Assembly: GCA_028045305.1 (NCBI GenBank)
Contig: JAOFTV010000018.1
Coordinates: 1 to 41,079, forward strand
Direction: 5' to 3'
DNA length: 41,079 nt
Origin: Opitutales bacterium
GTDB lineage: Bacteria > Verrucomicrobiota > Verrucomicrobiia > Opitutales > Seribacteraceae
Shown: piece by piece, positions 34,122 to 41,079 of the stretch
How the letters are laid out: every line of letters begins with the position of its first letter
How positions within the stretch are numbered: position 1 is the first letter of the stretch
Translations under genes and position numbers: made by a program
The notes under the pieces: model-generated
What the model saw: the letters and a program-made list of their open reading frames with translations, nothing else
Database searches by the model: none
Told to the model about the DNA's origin: nothing

Positions 34122-35924
34122 TCAATTCGAACTCTTGAGTATTTGCACGAAGGCTTCTTGGGGAATGTTTACATTACCGATCTGCTTCATTCTCTTTTTT
34201 CCTTCCTTTTGCTTATCTAATAATTTTCTTTTTCTGGAAATGTCGCCGCCGTAGCATTTTGCAGTTACATCCTTGCGCATAGCACTGATGGTTTCACGGG
34301 CAATAATTTTGCCTCCGATGGCAGCTTGCAGAGCTATTTTAAACAATTGTCTTGGTAAAATATCTTTAAGTTTTGAACAAAGCACCCTACCCCGTGTTTC
34401 CGCCTTGTCTCGATGAACAATGGTCGAAAAGGCGTCAACAGGTTCAGCGTTTACCATAATTTCCATACGAACAAGGAAAGATTCAACATACTCGTCCATA
34501 TCGTAATCCATTGATCCATATCCATGAGTTACACTTTTTAAACGATCGTTAAAATCGACCAGAATTTCATTAAGAGGAAGATGACAGGTGAGCATGACCC
34601 GAGTTTCATCAATTGTTTCGGTATTGCTGCAGGTTCCTCTCTTTTCCGTAACCAGAGCAAGCAAATCTCCAATCGATCCATTGGGGGCGTGGATACGAGC
34701 GATAATGGTAGGCTCTTCAATTTTGATGATTTCAGATGGATCAGGCAGTTCTAATGGATTATCGACTTCAATGATTTCTCCCGTAGTTAGGGTGACCCGA
34801 TATATTACACTCGGATAAGTAGAGATGAGATCGAGTTCATATTCCCTCCTCAATCTTTCCTGAATGATTTCCATGTGGAGTAAACCTAGGAAACCACAGC
34901 GGAATCCAAAGCCCAAAGCAACCGATGTTTCTGCCTGATAACTAAATGATGCATCGTTCAGGCGCAGTTTTCCAACGCTCCGCTTAAGTTTTTCGTAGTC
35001 AGATGTATCTAGGGGGTATAAACCAGAGAATACCATAGGCCTGACTTCCTTGTAACCAGGAAGCATTTTTTCAGCTGGAGCCTCCGCTAGAGTTAAGGTA
35101 TCACCGATCTTGATATCTGCAACATCACGGATGCCGGTGACCACATAACCGACTTCTCCCTCAGCCAGAGTGGGCTTGGGTGATGGCGTTGGGACAAAAG
35201 TGCCCAATTCCTTAACCTGGGTCTTTCTTTGGTCACTCATTAAGAGAATGGTATCATTTTGAGAAAAAGTTCCAGAAAATACTCGAAGGAAGCAAATAAC
35301 GCCTCGATAGGGATCATATTGGCTGTCAAAAATAAGAGCTCTTGGTCTTGGATGATCCGTCCACCTCGGAGGAGGAAGCCGATGAACCACGGCTTCAAGA
35401 ATTTCATCCACCCCAATGCCAGATTTTCCGCTCGCAAGGATGGTTTCTTCCGCTGGGATTGCGAGGATTTCCTCTATTTGATTAGACACTCGAGCCACAT
35501 CGGCACTGGGCAGGTCCACTTTATTGATAACTGGAATAATGCTGAGACCTTGAGCATCAGCGAGCTGAGCATTTGCCAATGTTTGGGCTTCCACCCCCTG
35601 GGATGCATCGACTAGGAGCAATGCACCTTCGCAAGCAGCCAAACTTCTGGAAACTTCGTAGGCAAAGTCAACATGCCCAGGTGTGTCGATTAGGTTAAAA
35701 GTGTAGTCCTGTCCATCTTTTGCTCGGTATTTAATAGTTACCGGATGGCACTTAATGGTAATCCCGCGTTCTCTTTCCAGATCCATTGAGTCAAGGAGCT
35801 GTTCCTTCATTTCTCTTTGCATCACCGTATGGGTGCGTTCGAGTAGACGATCGGACAAGGTTGTCTTGCCGTGATCGACATGCGCGATAATACAAAAATT
35901 ACGAATCCTTTGCGTTTCCACCAT
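34122..35924 (-). CDS. lepA: Elongation factor 4 (LepA)
   Basis: A 600-residue translational GTPase that acts on stalled or mistranslocated ribosomes. Standard features are G1 AHVDHGKTT, G2/switch I RERGITIK, G3 DTPGH, G4 NKVD and the LepA-specific C-terminus (RKRLLDKQKEGKKRMKQIG, then PQEAF). The ATG at 35924 gives the usual 600-residue length and begins MVETQRIRNFC. A longer GTG start at 35975 would add 17 residues not seen in the family and is less likely. It is the first gene of a minus-strand run with lepB, malQ and the MsbA-like exporter, and is divergent from dapA. Confidence 0.96.
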   Translation of the reverse strand: MVETQRIRNFCIIAHVDHGKTTLSDRLLERTHTVMQREMKEQLLDSMDLERERGITIKCHPVTIKYRAKDGQDYTFNLIDTPGHVDFAYEVSRSLAACEGALLLVDASQGVEAQTLANAQLADAQGLSIIPVINKVDLPSADVARVSNQIEEILAIPAEETILASGKSGIGVDEILEAVVHRLPPPRWTDHPRPRALIFDSQYDPYRGVICFLRVFSGTFSQNDTILLMSDQRKTQVKELGTFVPTPSPKPTLAEGEVGYVVTGIRDVADIKIGDTLTLAEAPAEKMLPGYKEVRPMVFSGLYPLDTSDYEKLKRSVGKLRLNDASFSYQAETSVALGFGFRCGFLGLLHMEIIQERLRREYELDLISTYPSVIYRVTLTTGEIIEVDNPLELPDPSEIIKIEEPTIIARIHAPNGSIGDLLALVTEKRGTCSNTETIDETRVMLTCHLPLNEILVDFNDRLKSVTHGYGSMDYDMDEYVESFLVRMEIMVNAEPVDAFSTIVHRDKAETRGRVLCSKLKDILPRQLFKIALQAAIGGKIIARETISAMRKDVTAKCYGGDISRKRKLLDKQKEGKKRMKQIGNVNIPQEAFVQILKSSN

Positions 35925-35971
35925 TAAAAAGTTGACCACCCCGTGTTTCTCTCGACAAAAGTCGAAGGAGC

Positions 35972-35983
35972 ACACTTAAGTGT
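35972..35983. promoter_or_regulatory. 12-bp perfect palindrome in the lepA-dapA divergent gap
   Basis: ACACTTAAGTGT is a perfect inverted repeat in the 87-bp gap between lepA and dapA. A TATATT (35991-35996) that could serve as a dapA -10 lies just beyond it, and a short stem TCGAC-AAAA-GTCGA lies at 35952-35965. An operator is possible, but no factor is identified. Confidence 0.3.
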
Positions 35984-36011
35984 TACTAGTTATATTTCAT
36001 AAAACGAAACA

Positions 36012-36917
36012 ATGGACAAGAATCGACTTCACGGAGTGCACACCGCATTGGTTACCCCAATGGCGGAGGGTGCGGTTGCATATGCAGATTTGGAACGCTT
36101 GATTGAGAGACAATTGGAGGCGGATATTTCGGGCTTGGTTCCTTGTGGAACCACCGGAGAGTCTCCCACCCTTTCTGAATCAGAACACCTGCAGGTCATT
36201 CGTACCTGTATAGAGGGAGCCAAGGGCAAAGCCCTGGTGATTGCCGGAACTGGAGCTAATTCAACAGCCGAAGCCCTTTCCCTTACTCAGGCCGCGGACG
36301 AGGCGGGGGCGGATGCCTTTTTACTGGTAGCTCCTTATTACAATAAACCAAGCCAGGAGGGATTGTATGCACATTTTAGTGCCCTTGCTGAGAGCACGGA
36401 GAAACCAATTGTTCTATATTCTATCCCCTCGAGGTGCGGAATTGAAATTTCCACAGCAGTAGTTACTCGGTTACGAGAAAAGTACCCCCATGTTTGTGCC
36501 CTCAAGGAAGCGGGTGGTCGTTCTTCCAAGGTTTCTGAAACCCTAACCTCAATAGACGATGAATTTGTGGTCTTGTCAGGTGACGATGGTTTAACCCTAC
36601 CCTTCATGGCATGTGGGGCAAAAGGAGTTGTCAGTGTCGCCTCCAACTTGGTTCCTGAAGTGGTTACGGAAATGGTCAATCTAGCTTTATTGGGAGATTA
36701 CGAAGAAGCCCGTAAAATTCACTTGGCTAATTATGGATTTTTTACCGATCTGTTTTGCGAACCTAATCCTGTACCGGTTAAAGTTCTCATGCAAATGAAA
36801 GGATTGCTTGAAACATCGGAAGTTCGTCTACCTTTGTGTCCTCCTTCCGAAGAAAACCTTAATTTGATCAGAAGTATTAGTTCAGAAATTTCTCTACGCG
36901 AAAAAGTTGGTTTATGA
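36012..36917 (+). CDS. dapA: 4-hydroxy-tetrahydrodipicolinate synthase DapA
   Basis: DapA condenses pyruvate with aspartate semialdehyde in the lysine/diaminopimelate pathway. The 301-residue protein has the class I aldolase features: CGTTGE (45-50), PYYNKPSQEGLY, the catalytic Tyr136 in VLYSIPSR, Schiff-base Lys165 in ALKEAGG, and a GDDGL loop. The Asn of the usual LYNVP motif is Ser here (LYSIP), a variation of unclear effect. Its stop overlaps the dapB start (ATGA), so the two are translationally coupled. Confidence 0.95.
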   Translation: MDKNRLHGVHTALVTPMAEGAVAYADLERLIERQLEADISGLVPCGTTGESPTLSESEHLQVIRTCIEGAKGKALVIAGTGANSTAEALSLTQAADEAGADAFLLVAPYYNKPSQEGLYAHFSALAESTEKPIVLYSIPSRCGIEISTAVVTRLREKYPHVCALKEAGGRSSKVSETLTSIDDEFVVLSGDDGLTLPFMACGAKGVVSVASNLVPEVVTEMVNLALLGDYEEARKIHLANYGFFTDLFCEPNPVPVKVLMQMKGLLETSEVRLPLCPPSEENLNLIRSISSEISLREKVGL

Positions 36918-37654
36918 GTCTTAATATATTACTTTGTGGTGCCGGGGGCCGGATGGGCCAAGCAATTTCATCTATTTCTCAGGAGCATGGTTGCACGATT
37001 TCCTTTCCGGTGGATTTGGACGATGATCCAGCCGACGGGATTGAATCCTGCGATGTGGTGATCGATTTTTCTCTGAGGGAAGCAACCCTTCAATTAGCTC
37101 GGTTGTCCTCAGTAGCAGGCAAGCCAATGGTGATTGGAACAACTGGACATGGATCAGAAGAAAAGGCTGAAATTGAAGCTCTTTCTTCGAAAATTCCAAT
37201 GGTTTGGGCTGGAAATTTTTCTACTGGTGTAAATTTGCTCTTTTATTTGACCGAGCAAGCGGCCCGTGTGCTGGATGACCAATCCGATTTTGATCCCGAG
37301 GTCATTGAGATGCATCATCGATTAAAAAAAGACGCTCCTAGTGGAACCGCTGATCGGCTTTTAGAAATTCTCAAGGATTCCCGAAAACTTGGGGCTGATC
37401 AGGTTGCTCATGGGCGCAGTGGGATAGTCGGTGAACGTCCAGCCAAAGAGATTGGATCTCACGCTTTGCGTGGCGGTGATGTGGTTGGTGATCATACAGT
37501 ACTTTTTGCCGGCATTGGGGAAAGGATCGAACTTACTCATCGTGCAAGCGACCGTAAAATCTTTGCAGCCGGGGCGTTGAGGGCAGCGAAATGGGTGGGA
37601 GGTCGTTCACCCGGACTCTATTCGATGCAAGATGTTCTTGGGCTTTCTTCCTGA
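36914..37654 (+). CDS. dapB: 4-hydroxy-tetrahydrodipicolinate reductase DapB
   Basis: The second enzyme after DapA: it reduces the cyclic product with NAD(P)H. The 246-residue sequence has the Rossmann motif GAGGRMGQAI, GTTGH, NFSTGVNLLF, and the substrate motif EMHHRLKKDAPSGTA, with the catalytic His and Lys expected there. The C-terminal SHALRGGDVVGDHTVLF and ELTHRASDR strands are typical. It follows dapA with a 4-nt overlap and precedes ruvA by 6 bp. Confidence 0.95.
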   Translation: MSLNILLCGAGGRMGQAISSISQEHGCTISFPVDLDDDPADGIESCDVVIDFSLREATLQLARLSSVAGKPMVIGTTGHGSEEKAEIEALSSKIPMVWAGNFSTGVNLLFYLTEQAARVLDDQSDFDPEVIEMHHRLKKDAPSGTADRLLEILKDSRKLGADQVAHGRSGIVGERPAKEIGSHALRGGDVVGDHTVLFAGIGERIELTHRASDRKIFAAGALRAAKWVGGRSPGLYSMQDVLGLSS

Positions 37655-37660
37655 AATCAA

Positions 37661-38293
37661 ATGATTGCATTTATTGAAGGTAATCTAGTCGAGTGCCAAT
37701 TGAATTTGGCGGTCATTCAAACAGGTGGTATCGGGTATGAAATTCATGTGCCATTAACAACCTCTGAAAAATTGCCCGCGCTTGGCGAATCCGTAAGGCT
37801 GCATATTCAGGCAACTTATCGTGAAGATTCTCAAACTCTTTATGGTTTCATAGATCGGGAATCTCGGGATTTTTTCCGCATGATTGTAGACAAAGTTTCA
37901 GGAATTGGGCCTAAGATTGCACTAAACCTTCTTGGCTCCCTCTCCCTCCCAACATTAAAGAATTCAATCGCTCATGGAGATGTGAGCATGCTTTCTAAGG
38001 CCCAGGGTTTAGGAAAAAAGACAGCCGAACGAATTGTGGTTGAACTTAAGGATAAGGTGCTTCCCAAGGGAACGACCCTTGTGTCCCAATCTGTCAATAA
38101 ACCGAGTACGCCCCTTGAAAATAAACAAGATATACTTCCCCCTGATTTAGGTGTTTACGGAGATGCCGTGTCTGCCCTTCTTACCTTGGGCTACAAGGCA
38201 ACGGACGCCGATCAGGCTGTGCGTAGGGCAGCTGAAACTATTGGTAAGGATTGCACGACCGAAGAATTAATCCGTAAGGCTTTGGGTCGTTAA
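37661..38293 (+). CDS. ruvA: Holliday junction branch migration protein RuvA
   Basis: RuvA binds Holliday junctions as a tetramer and recruits RuvB. This 210-residue protein has the N-terminal OB domain (MIAFIEGNLVECQ, GGIGYEIHVP, YREDSQTLYGF), the helix-hairpin-helix pair (VSGIGPKIALNLL, KAQGLGKKTAERIVVELKDK) and the flexible-linked domain III (ALLTLGYKATDADQAVRRA). The length is normal. It is only 6 bp behind dapB. Its stop codon overlaps the convergent thiD stop within TTAA. Confidence 0.95.
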   Translation: MIAFIEGNLVECQLNLAVIQTGGIGYEIHVPLTTSEKLPALGESVRLHIQATYREDSQTLYGFIDRESRDFFRMIVDKVSGIGPKIALNLLGSLSLPTLKNSIAHGDVSMLSKAQGLGKKTAERIVVELKDKVLPKGTTLVSQSVNKPSTPLENKQDILPPDLGVYGDAVSALLTLGYKATDADQAVRRAAETIGKDCTTEELIRKALGR

Positions 38294-39048
38294 GGCGTAT
38301 TTTTGAAAATGTAGGTTTGCATGTATTTTCCTGCCTCTTGAACTACGAGTTCAAGGTCGTTTTCTTTTGTCCACATACAGGCAATTGCAGACGCGAGACG
38401 ACATCCAGTGCCACGGACTTCAGTACCTTGAGGAATTCTTGGCCACTTGTACTCGATCACTGGGTTTGTGCTATCTGCCAAGAGATCAATTGACTGATCC
38501 CCAAATCCGTGCCCACCTTTTAGTAGAATGGACCTGCTCCCGAGTTCCCTACATTTCTTGACCAGCGAGTGAGGCCTTATTTTTTCCGAAGAATTGAGGC
38601 CAAGTAATTGACGGGCTTCATCTAGGTTTGGGGTTAGCAGGCTAATGCGGGGAAGTAATTCCTCCACCATACAACCCCATCCTTTTTCACTTATTAGGTG
38701 GTGCCCGTTACTCGTTTTTTGAACTGGATCGAGAACCACTTTTTTACACGATGATTGATCCAGGAATTCCCCCACCATTCTGACGGCTGATTCGTCAGGC
38801 AGCATACCAATCTTAATCGCATCCAAGTCTTCCTCCAGCAGGTCATTTAATTGACTCTCGAATCCTAATCCGGGTACGGAATAAATACGGATCCTCGATG
38901 GATTTCCTTGAAGGGTGATTGCACTAATTATAGGAAAAGGCTGACCGCCAAGATTAAGGATTGTCGCTTTGTCCGCAGAAAGACCTGAACCTCTGGAACT
39001 ATCGGTTCCTCCAATAATGCCTATTTTCTTGGATATAGGCTTATCCAC
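38290..39048 (-). CDS. thiD: Hydroxymethylpyrimidine (phosphate) kinase ThiD
   Basis: ThiD phosphorylates HMP and HMP-P for thiamine synthesis. The 252-residue protein has the ribokinase-like features GGTDSSRGSGLSADKATI (N-terminal substrate loop), KIGMLPDE, VLDPVQKTSNGHHLI, TPNLDEARQLLG, LLKGGHG and the catalytic EVRGTGCRLASAIA. The start is taken as GTG 39048 (VDKPISKKIGIIGG), which overlaps the stop of the ThiF-like gene by 8 nt. Longer in-frame starts run back into that gene. It is last in the thiH-thiF-thiD group, which supports ThiD over the paralogous pyridoxal kinase. Confidence 0.88.
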   Translation of the reverse strand: MDKPISKKIGIIGGTDSSRGSGLSADKATILNLGGQPFPIISAITLQGNPSRIRIYSVPGLGFESQLNDLLEEDLDAIKIGMLPDESAVRMVGEFLDQSSCKKVVLDPVQKTSNGHHLISEKGWGCMVEELLPRISLLTPNLDEARQLLGLNSSEKIRPHSLVKKCRELGSRSILLKGGHGFGDQSIDLLADSTNPVIEYKWPRIPQGTEVRGTGCRLASAIACMWTKENDLELVVQEAGKYMQTYIFKNTP

Positions 39049-40183
39049 TTCGTGTGAACTCGGGATATGCCTGCATCCATCCATCCATACCCCTTGATAA
39101 ATTGTATATGCGGCTAAACCCAATGGATTGCAGAGCTTCACAAGCCATTCGACTACGCACCCCTGCTTTACAATAAATTACGAGTGATTTTTCTGGGATT
39201 AAATCCTTATGTGCAGAAACGATGGGTGGCTTGATTAAATCGTTCAGGGGTTGGTGAAGGGATGAATCGATTCTTGCCTGCTGTCTCTCCCAGTCTTCAC
39301 GCACATCTAATATTTGTAGATCTTTTATCTCATCGATCATCTTGCGCAATTCATCCTCAGAAATTTCCAAAATTTGTTCGGTAGTCGAGGTTTGAATAAG
39401 AGGGATAGTGCATGGTTCAAACGGATCAGGTAGTTTTTTAATGTCCCTACTTTTGGGAAGAGATTGAAGTTTAATCGTGCGTGTGTTGTGCGTAAGGCAG
39501 TTGTACATTAGCACTTTGCCCGACAAAGGTTCGCCGATTTCGGTGATTATTTTGATCACTTCCATAGCTTGCCAACTGCCAATAATACCGGGAAGAACCC
39601 CAAGTACACCTGCCTCTGCACAAGAGGGAATGCTCGAGGTGTCCGGTTGCTCGGGGAAAAGACAACGATAAGTTGGACCGTTGTTAAAGTTGAACACACT
39701 GACCATACCATCAAATTGATTAATAGATCCATGAATTAATGGTTTTTCAAAAAGAATACATGCATCATTAATTAGGTAACGGGTCGAAAAATTATCGGTA
39801 CCATCCACAATCAGGTCGTATTCACTAAAAAGGGACTGCGCATTCTCTTTGGTCAATCTTTCTACATGCGGACAATGAAGAATAAATGGATTTAACAAGC
39901 TAAGTTTGGAAGCTGCTATCTTGGCTTTTGGGGATCCAATATCATTATGATCGAAAAGAATCTGTCTTTGCAGGTTAGATGATTCCACGACATCGTCATC
40001 AACGATGCCGATTTTGCCAACGCCGGCGGCGGTTAGGTATTGGAGTACAGGGCAACCCAAGCCACCTGCTCCCACAACCAAAACCGAAGACTTTTTGAGT
40101 TTAATTTGTCTTTTCTCCCCGAAGCCTTGTAAGGAAAGGTGCCTACGGTACTGGTCCATTTCTTCATGATTTAACTCCGTCAT
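39041..40183 (-). CDS. thiF: ThiF/MoeB-type sulfur-carrier adenylyltransferase fused to rhodanese
   Basis: This E1-like enzyme adenylates the C-terminal Gly of a ThiS/MoaD-type sulfur carrier. In the 380-residue protein the ATP motif VGAGGLGCPVLQYL is at ~37-50, Asp130 lies in VDGTDNFSTR, and Cys188 lies in CAEAGVLGVLPG. A C-terminal rhodanese domain (~275-378) with Cys338 in YCKAGVRSR probably delivers the persulfide sulfur. The usual zinc site is damaged: CYRC is here TYRC (Thr171), and the second CxxC is missing around 245-258. ATG 40183 starts MTELNHEEMDQYRRH, typical of the family, 8 bp after thiH. Position between thiH and thiD argues for ThiF, though a dual role with MoaD is possible. 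Confidence 0.9.
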   Translation of the reverse strand: MTELNHEEMDQYRRHLSLQGFGEKRQIKLKKSSVLVVGAGGLGCPVLQYLTAAGVGKIGIVDDDVVESSNLQRQILFDHNDIGSPKAKIAASKLSLLNPFILHCPHVERLTKENAQSLFSEYDLIVDGTDNFSTRYLINDACILFEKPLIHGSINQFDGMVSVFNFNNGPTYRCLFPEQPDTSSIPSCAEAGVLGVLPGIIGSWQAMEVIKIITEIGEPLSGKVLMYNCLTHNTRTIKLQSLPKSRDIKKLPDPFEPCTIPLIQTSTTEQILEISEDELRKMIDEIKDLQILDVREDWERQQARIDSSLHQPLNDLIKPPIVSAHKDLIPEKSLVIYCKAGVRSRMACEALQSIGFSRIYNLSRGMDGWMQAYPEFTRSG

Positions 40184-40191
40184 AAAAAATA

Positions 40192-41079
40192 TTATAAGGA
40201 GACCACGGTCTGGGGAGTGCTTCTTTGCAAAGAGGATGTTGGATTCTGGTTGACCATACGAGGTTGATCGTATGCAAAATCCCAGTCTTTCCATACAGGA
40301 TCATATCCTTTGGACTTGAGCATAGTGGAGATTTCAACAGGTGAACGTTCGTCCGATATAGAAAATTGTTCTAGAGATTGTGAGTCCTCGGCGTAGCCGC
40401 CCGGATTGGTTTTGGAACCAGCACTCATTGTAGTAACCCCTAGAGGAAGAAGGTTTTCCCGAAGTTGTTGGCTTTCGCGGGTAGATAGGGTGATCTCTAG
40501 CTCATGGTCAAAGATACGAAAGGCGCAGAGCAATTGGACTAAGTCGCGATCCTTTAAGTCGACTGCGACAATGTTTTCTCCCTCATAAGGACGAATCCTC
40601 GGGAAAGACATGGAGTAACTGGTTTTCCAATAGCGTTTTTCCAAATAGTGCAAATGTATGCCCGCATAGAAAGCATCCACTCTCCAATCCTCGGTAAGCC
40701 CGAAAAGGCAACCCAGTCCAATTTTGTTCACCCCTGCTTTTCCTAAACGGTCTGCGGTATCAACTCTCCATTCAAAGTTGGTTTTCTTCCCCTTGAGATG
40801 ATGCAGAGCATAACTTTTAGGATCATAAGTTTCCTGATAAACCATGACTGCATGAATGCCGTGATCAATAAGGGATGAATAATCCTCGATGTCTAAGGGT
40901 TGTACCTCAATAGAAAGGTTGGCGAAATGTGGACGGAGTAAGTCAAGTGCGTGAGATAGGTAATCTACTCCTACCTGCCTGCTTGATTCTCCGGTCACCA
41001 GCAAGATGTGATCAAAACCACGCTTTTTAAGAATTCCTGCTTCTCGAAGGATCTCTGAATCAGTTAAAGTTTTACGAGG
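40192..41079 (-). CDS. thiH: 2-iminoacetate synthase ThiH, N-terminus outside window
   Basis: ThiH is a radical-SAM enzyme that cleaves tyrosine to give dehydroglycine for the thiazole ring. The frame stays open to the window end, so only the C-terminal ~295 residues are seen; the CxxxCxxC cluster should lie beyond 41079. Recognisable parts are LLVTGESSRQVGVDYL, IEVQPLDIEDY, MVYQETYDP, GVNKIGLGCLFGL, SFPRIRPYEG and STRESQQLRENLLPLGVTTMSAGSKTNPGGY. The tail ends 8 bp before the ThiF-like start. Its presence (rather than ThiO) suggests anaerobic-style or tyrosine-based thiazole synthesis. Confidence 0.95.
   Translation of the reverse strand, partial: PRKTLTDSEILREAGILKKRGFDHILLVTGESSRQVGVDYLSHALDLLRPHFANLSIEVQPLDIEDYSSLIDHGIHAVMVYQETYDPKSYALHHLKGKKTNFEWRVDTADRLGKAGVNKIGLGCLFGLTEDWRVDAFYAGIHLHYLEKRYWKTSYSMSFPRIRPYEGENIVAVDLKDRDLVQLLCAFRIFDHELEITLSTRESQQLRENLLPLGVTTMSAGSKTNPGGYAEDSQSLEQFSISDERSPVEISTMLKSKGYDPVWKDWDFAYDQPRMVNQNPTSSLQRSTPQTVVSL

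Noticed and set aside
38290-38293. Shared TTAA stop of ruvA and thiD as a special signal
   Set aside because: TTAA is self-complementary, so convergent TAA stops overlapping by 4 bp arise easily; no hairpin accompanies it.
39049-39141. Longer thiD start
   Set aside because: It would overlap the ThiF-like C-terminus by about 100 bp; the family-like sequence begins right after GTG 39048.

Overview
This window is ordinary bacterial chromosome, densely packed and moderately AT-rich. It encodes about 34 proteins on both strands, many with ATGA-type or short overlaps. I see no tRNA, rRNA, CRISPR array, insertion sequence or phage gene. The gene content suggests a Gram-negative aerobic heterotroph, probably in the Verrucomicrobiota and perhaps Opitutae/Puniceicoccales-like: alternative complex III, an outer-membrane efflux trio, a conserved 71-residue zinc-ribbon protein of the Planctomycetes/Verrucomicrobia type, and an FAD oxidoreductase with a discoidin-like tail. 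The taxonomic call is an inference.

Left part (1-11102). A 5'-truncated unknown gene comes first. A minus-strand operon follows: mnmA, a coiled-coil protein, a small zinc-ribbon protein, and a protein resembling archaeal CTP-dependent riboflavin kinase (DUF120). A plus-strand pullulanase/debranching-type GH13 enzyme comes next. A minus-strand group then holds a large FAD oxidoreductase, a coiled-coil membrane-anchored protein, a 51-residue lipoprotein, rsmI and a Ppx/GppA phosphatase.

Centre (11103-22922). One long plus-strand operon encodes alternative complex III (actA-actF), a small one-helix protein, a CcoN-like protein, a CcoO-like protein fused to a second cytochrome c, and a membrane-anchored CcoP-like cytochrome c. 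The expected reading is quinol -> ACIII -> cytochrome c -> cbb3-type oxidase. However, by my hand alignment the CcoN-like protein has lost both low-spin heme ligands, one CuB ligand and the active-site tyrosine, and the CcoO-like protein has Cys where the heme-ligand Met should be. ActA also carries a calcium-loop (EF-hand-like) insertion. This degenerate oxidase module riding with ACIII is the most unusual thing in the window.

Right part (22923-41079). An exporter operon comes first (TolC-like, HlyD/MacA-like, FtsX/MacB-type permease, ATPase). It is followed by a TerB-DnaJ protein, a HAD-like protein, an M50-like membrane protease and an MsbA-like exporter. Next are malQ (glycogen/maltodextrin use, together with the debranching enzyme), lepB and lepA, then plus-strand dapA-dapB-ruvA, and finally a minus-strand thiamine cluster: thiH (truncated by the window end), a ThiF/MoeB-rhodanese fusion and thiD.
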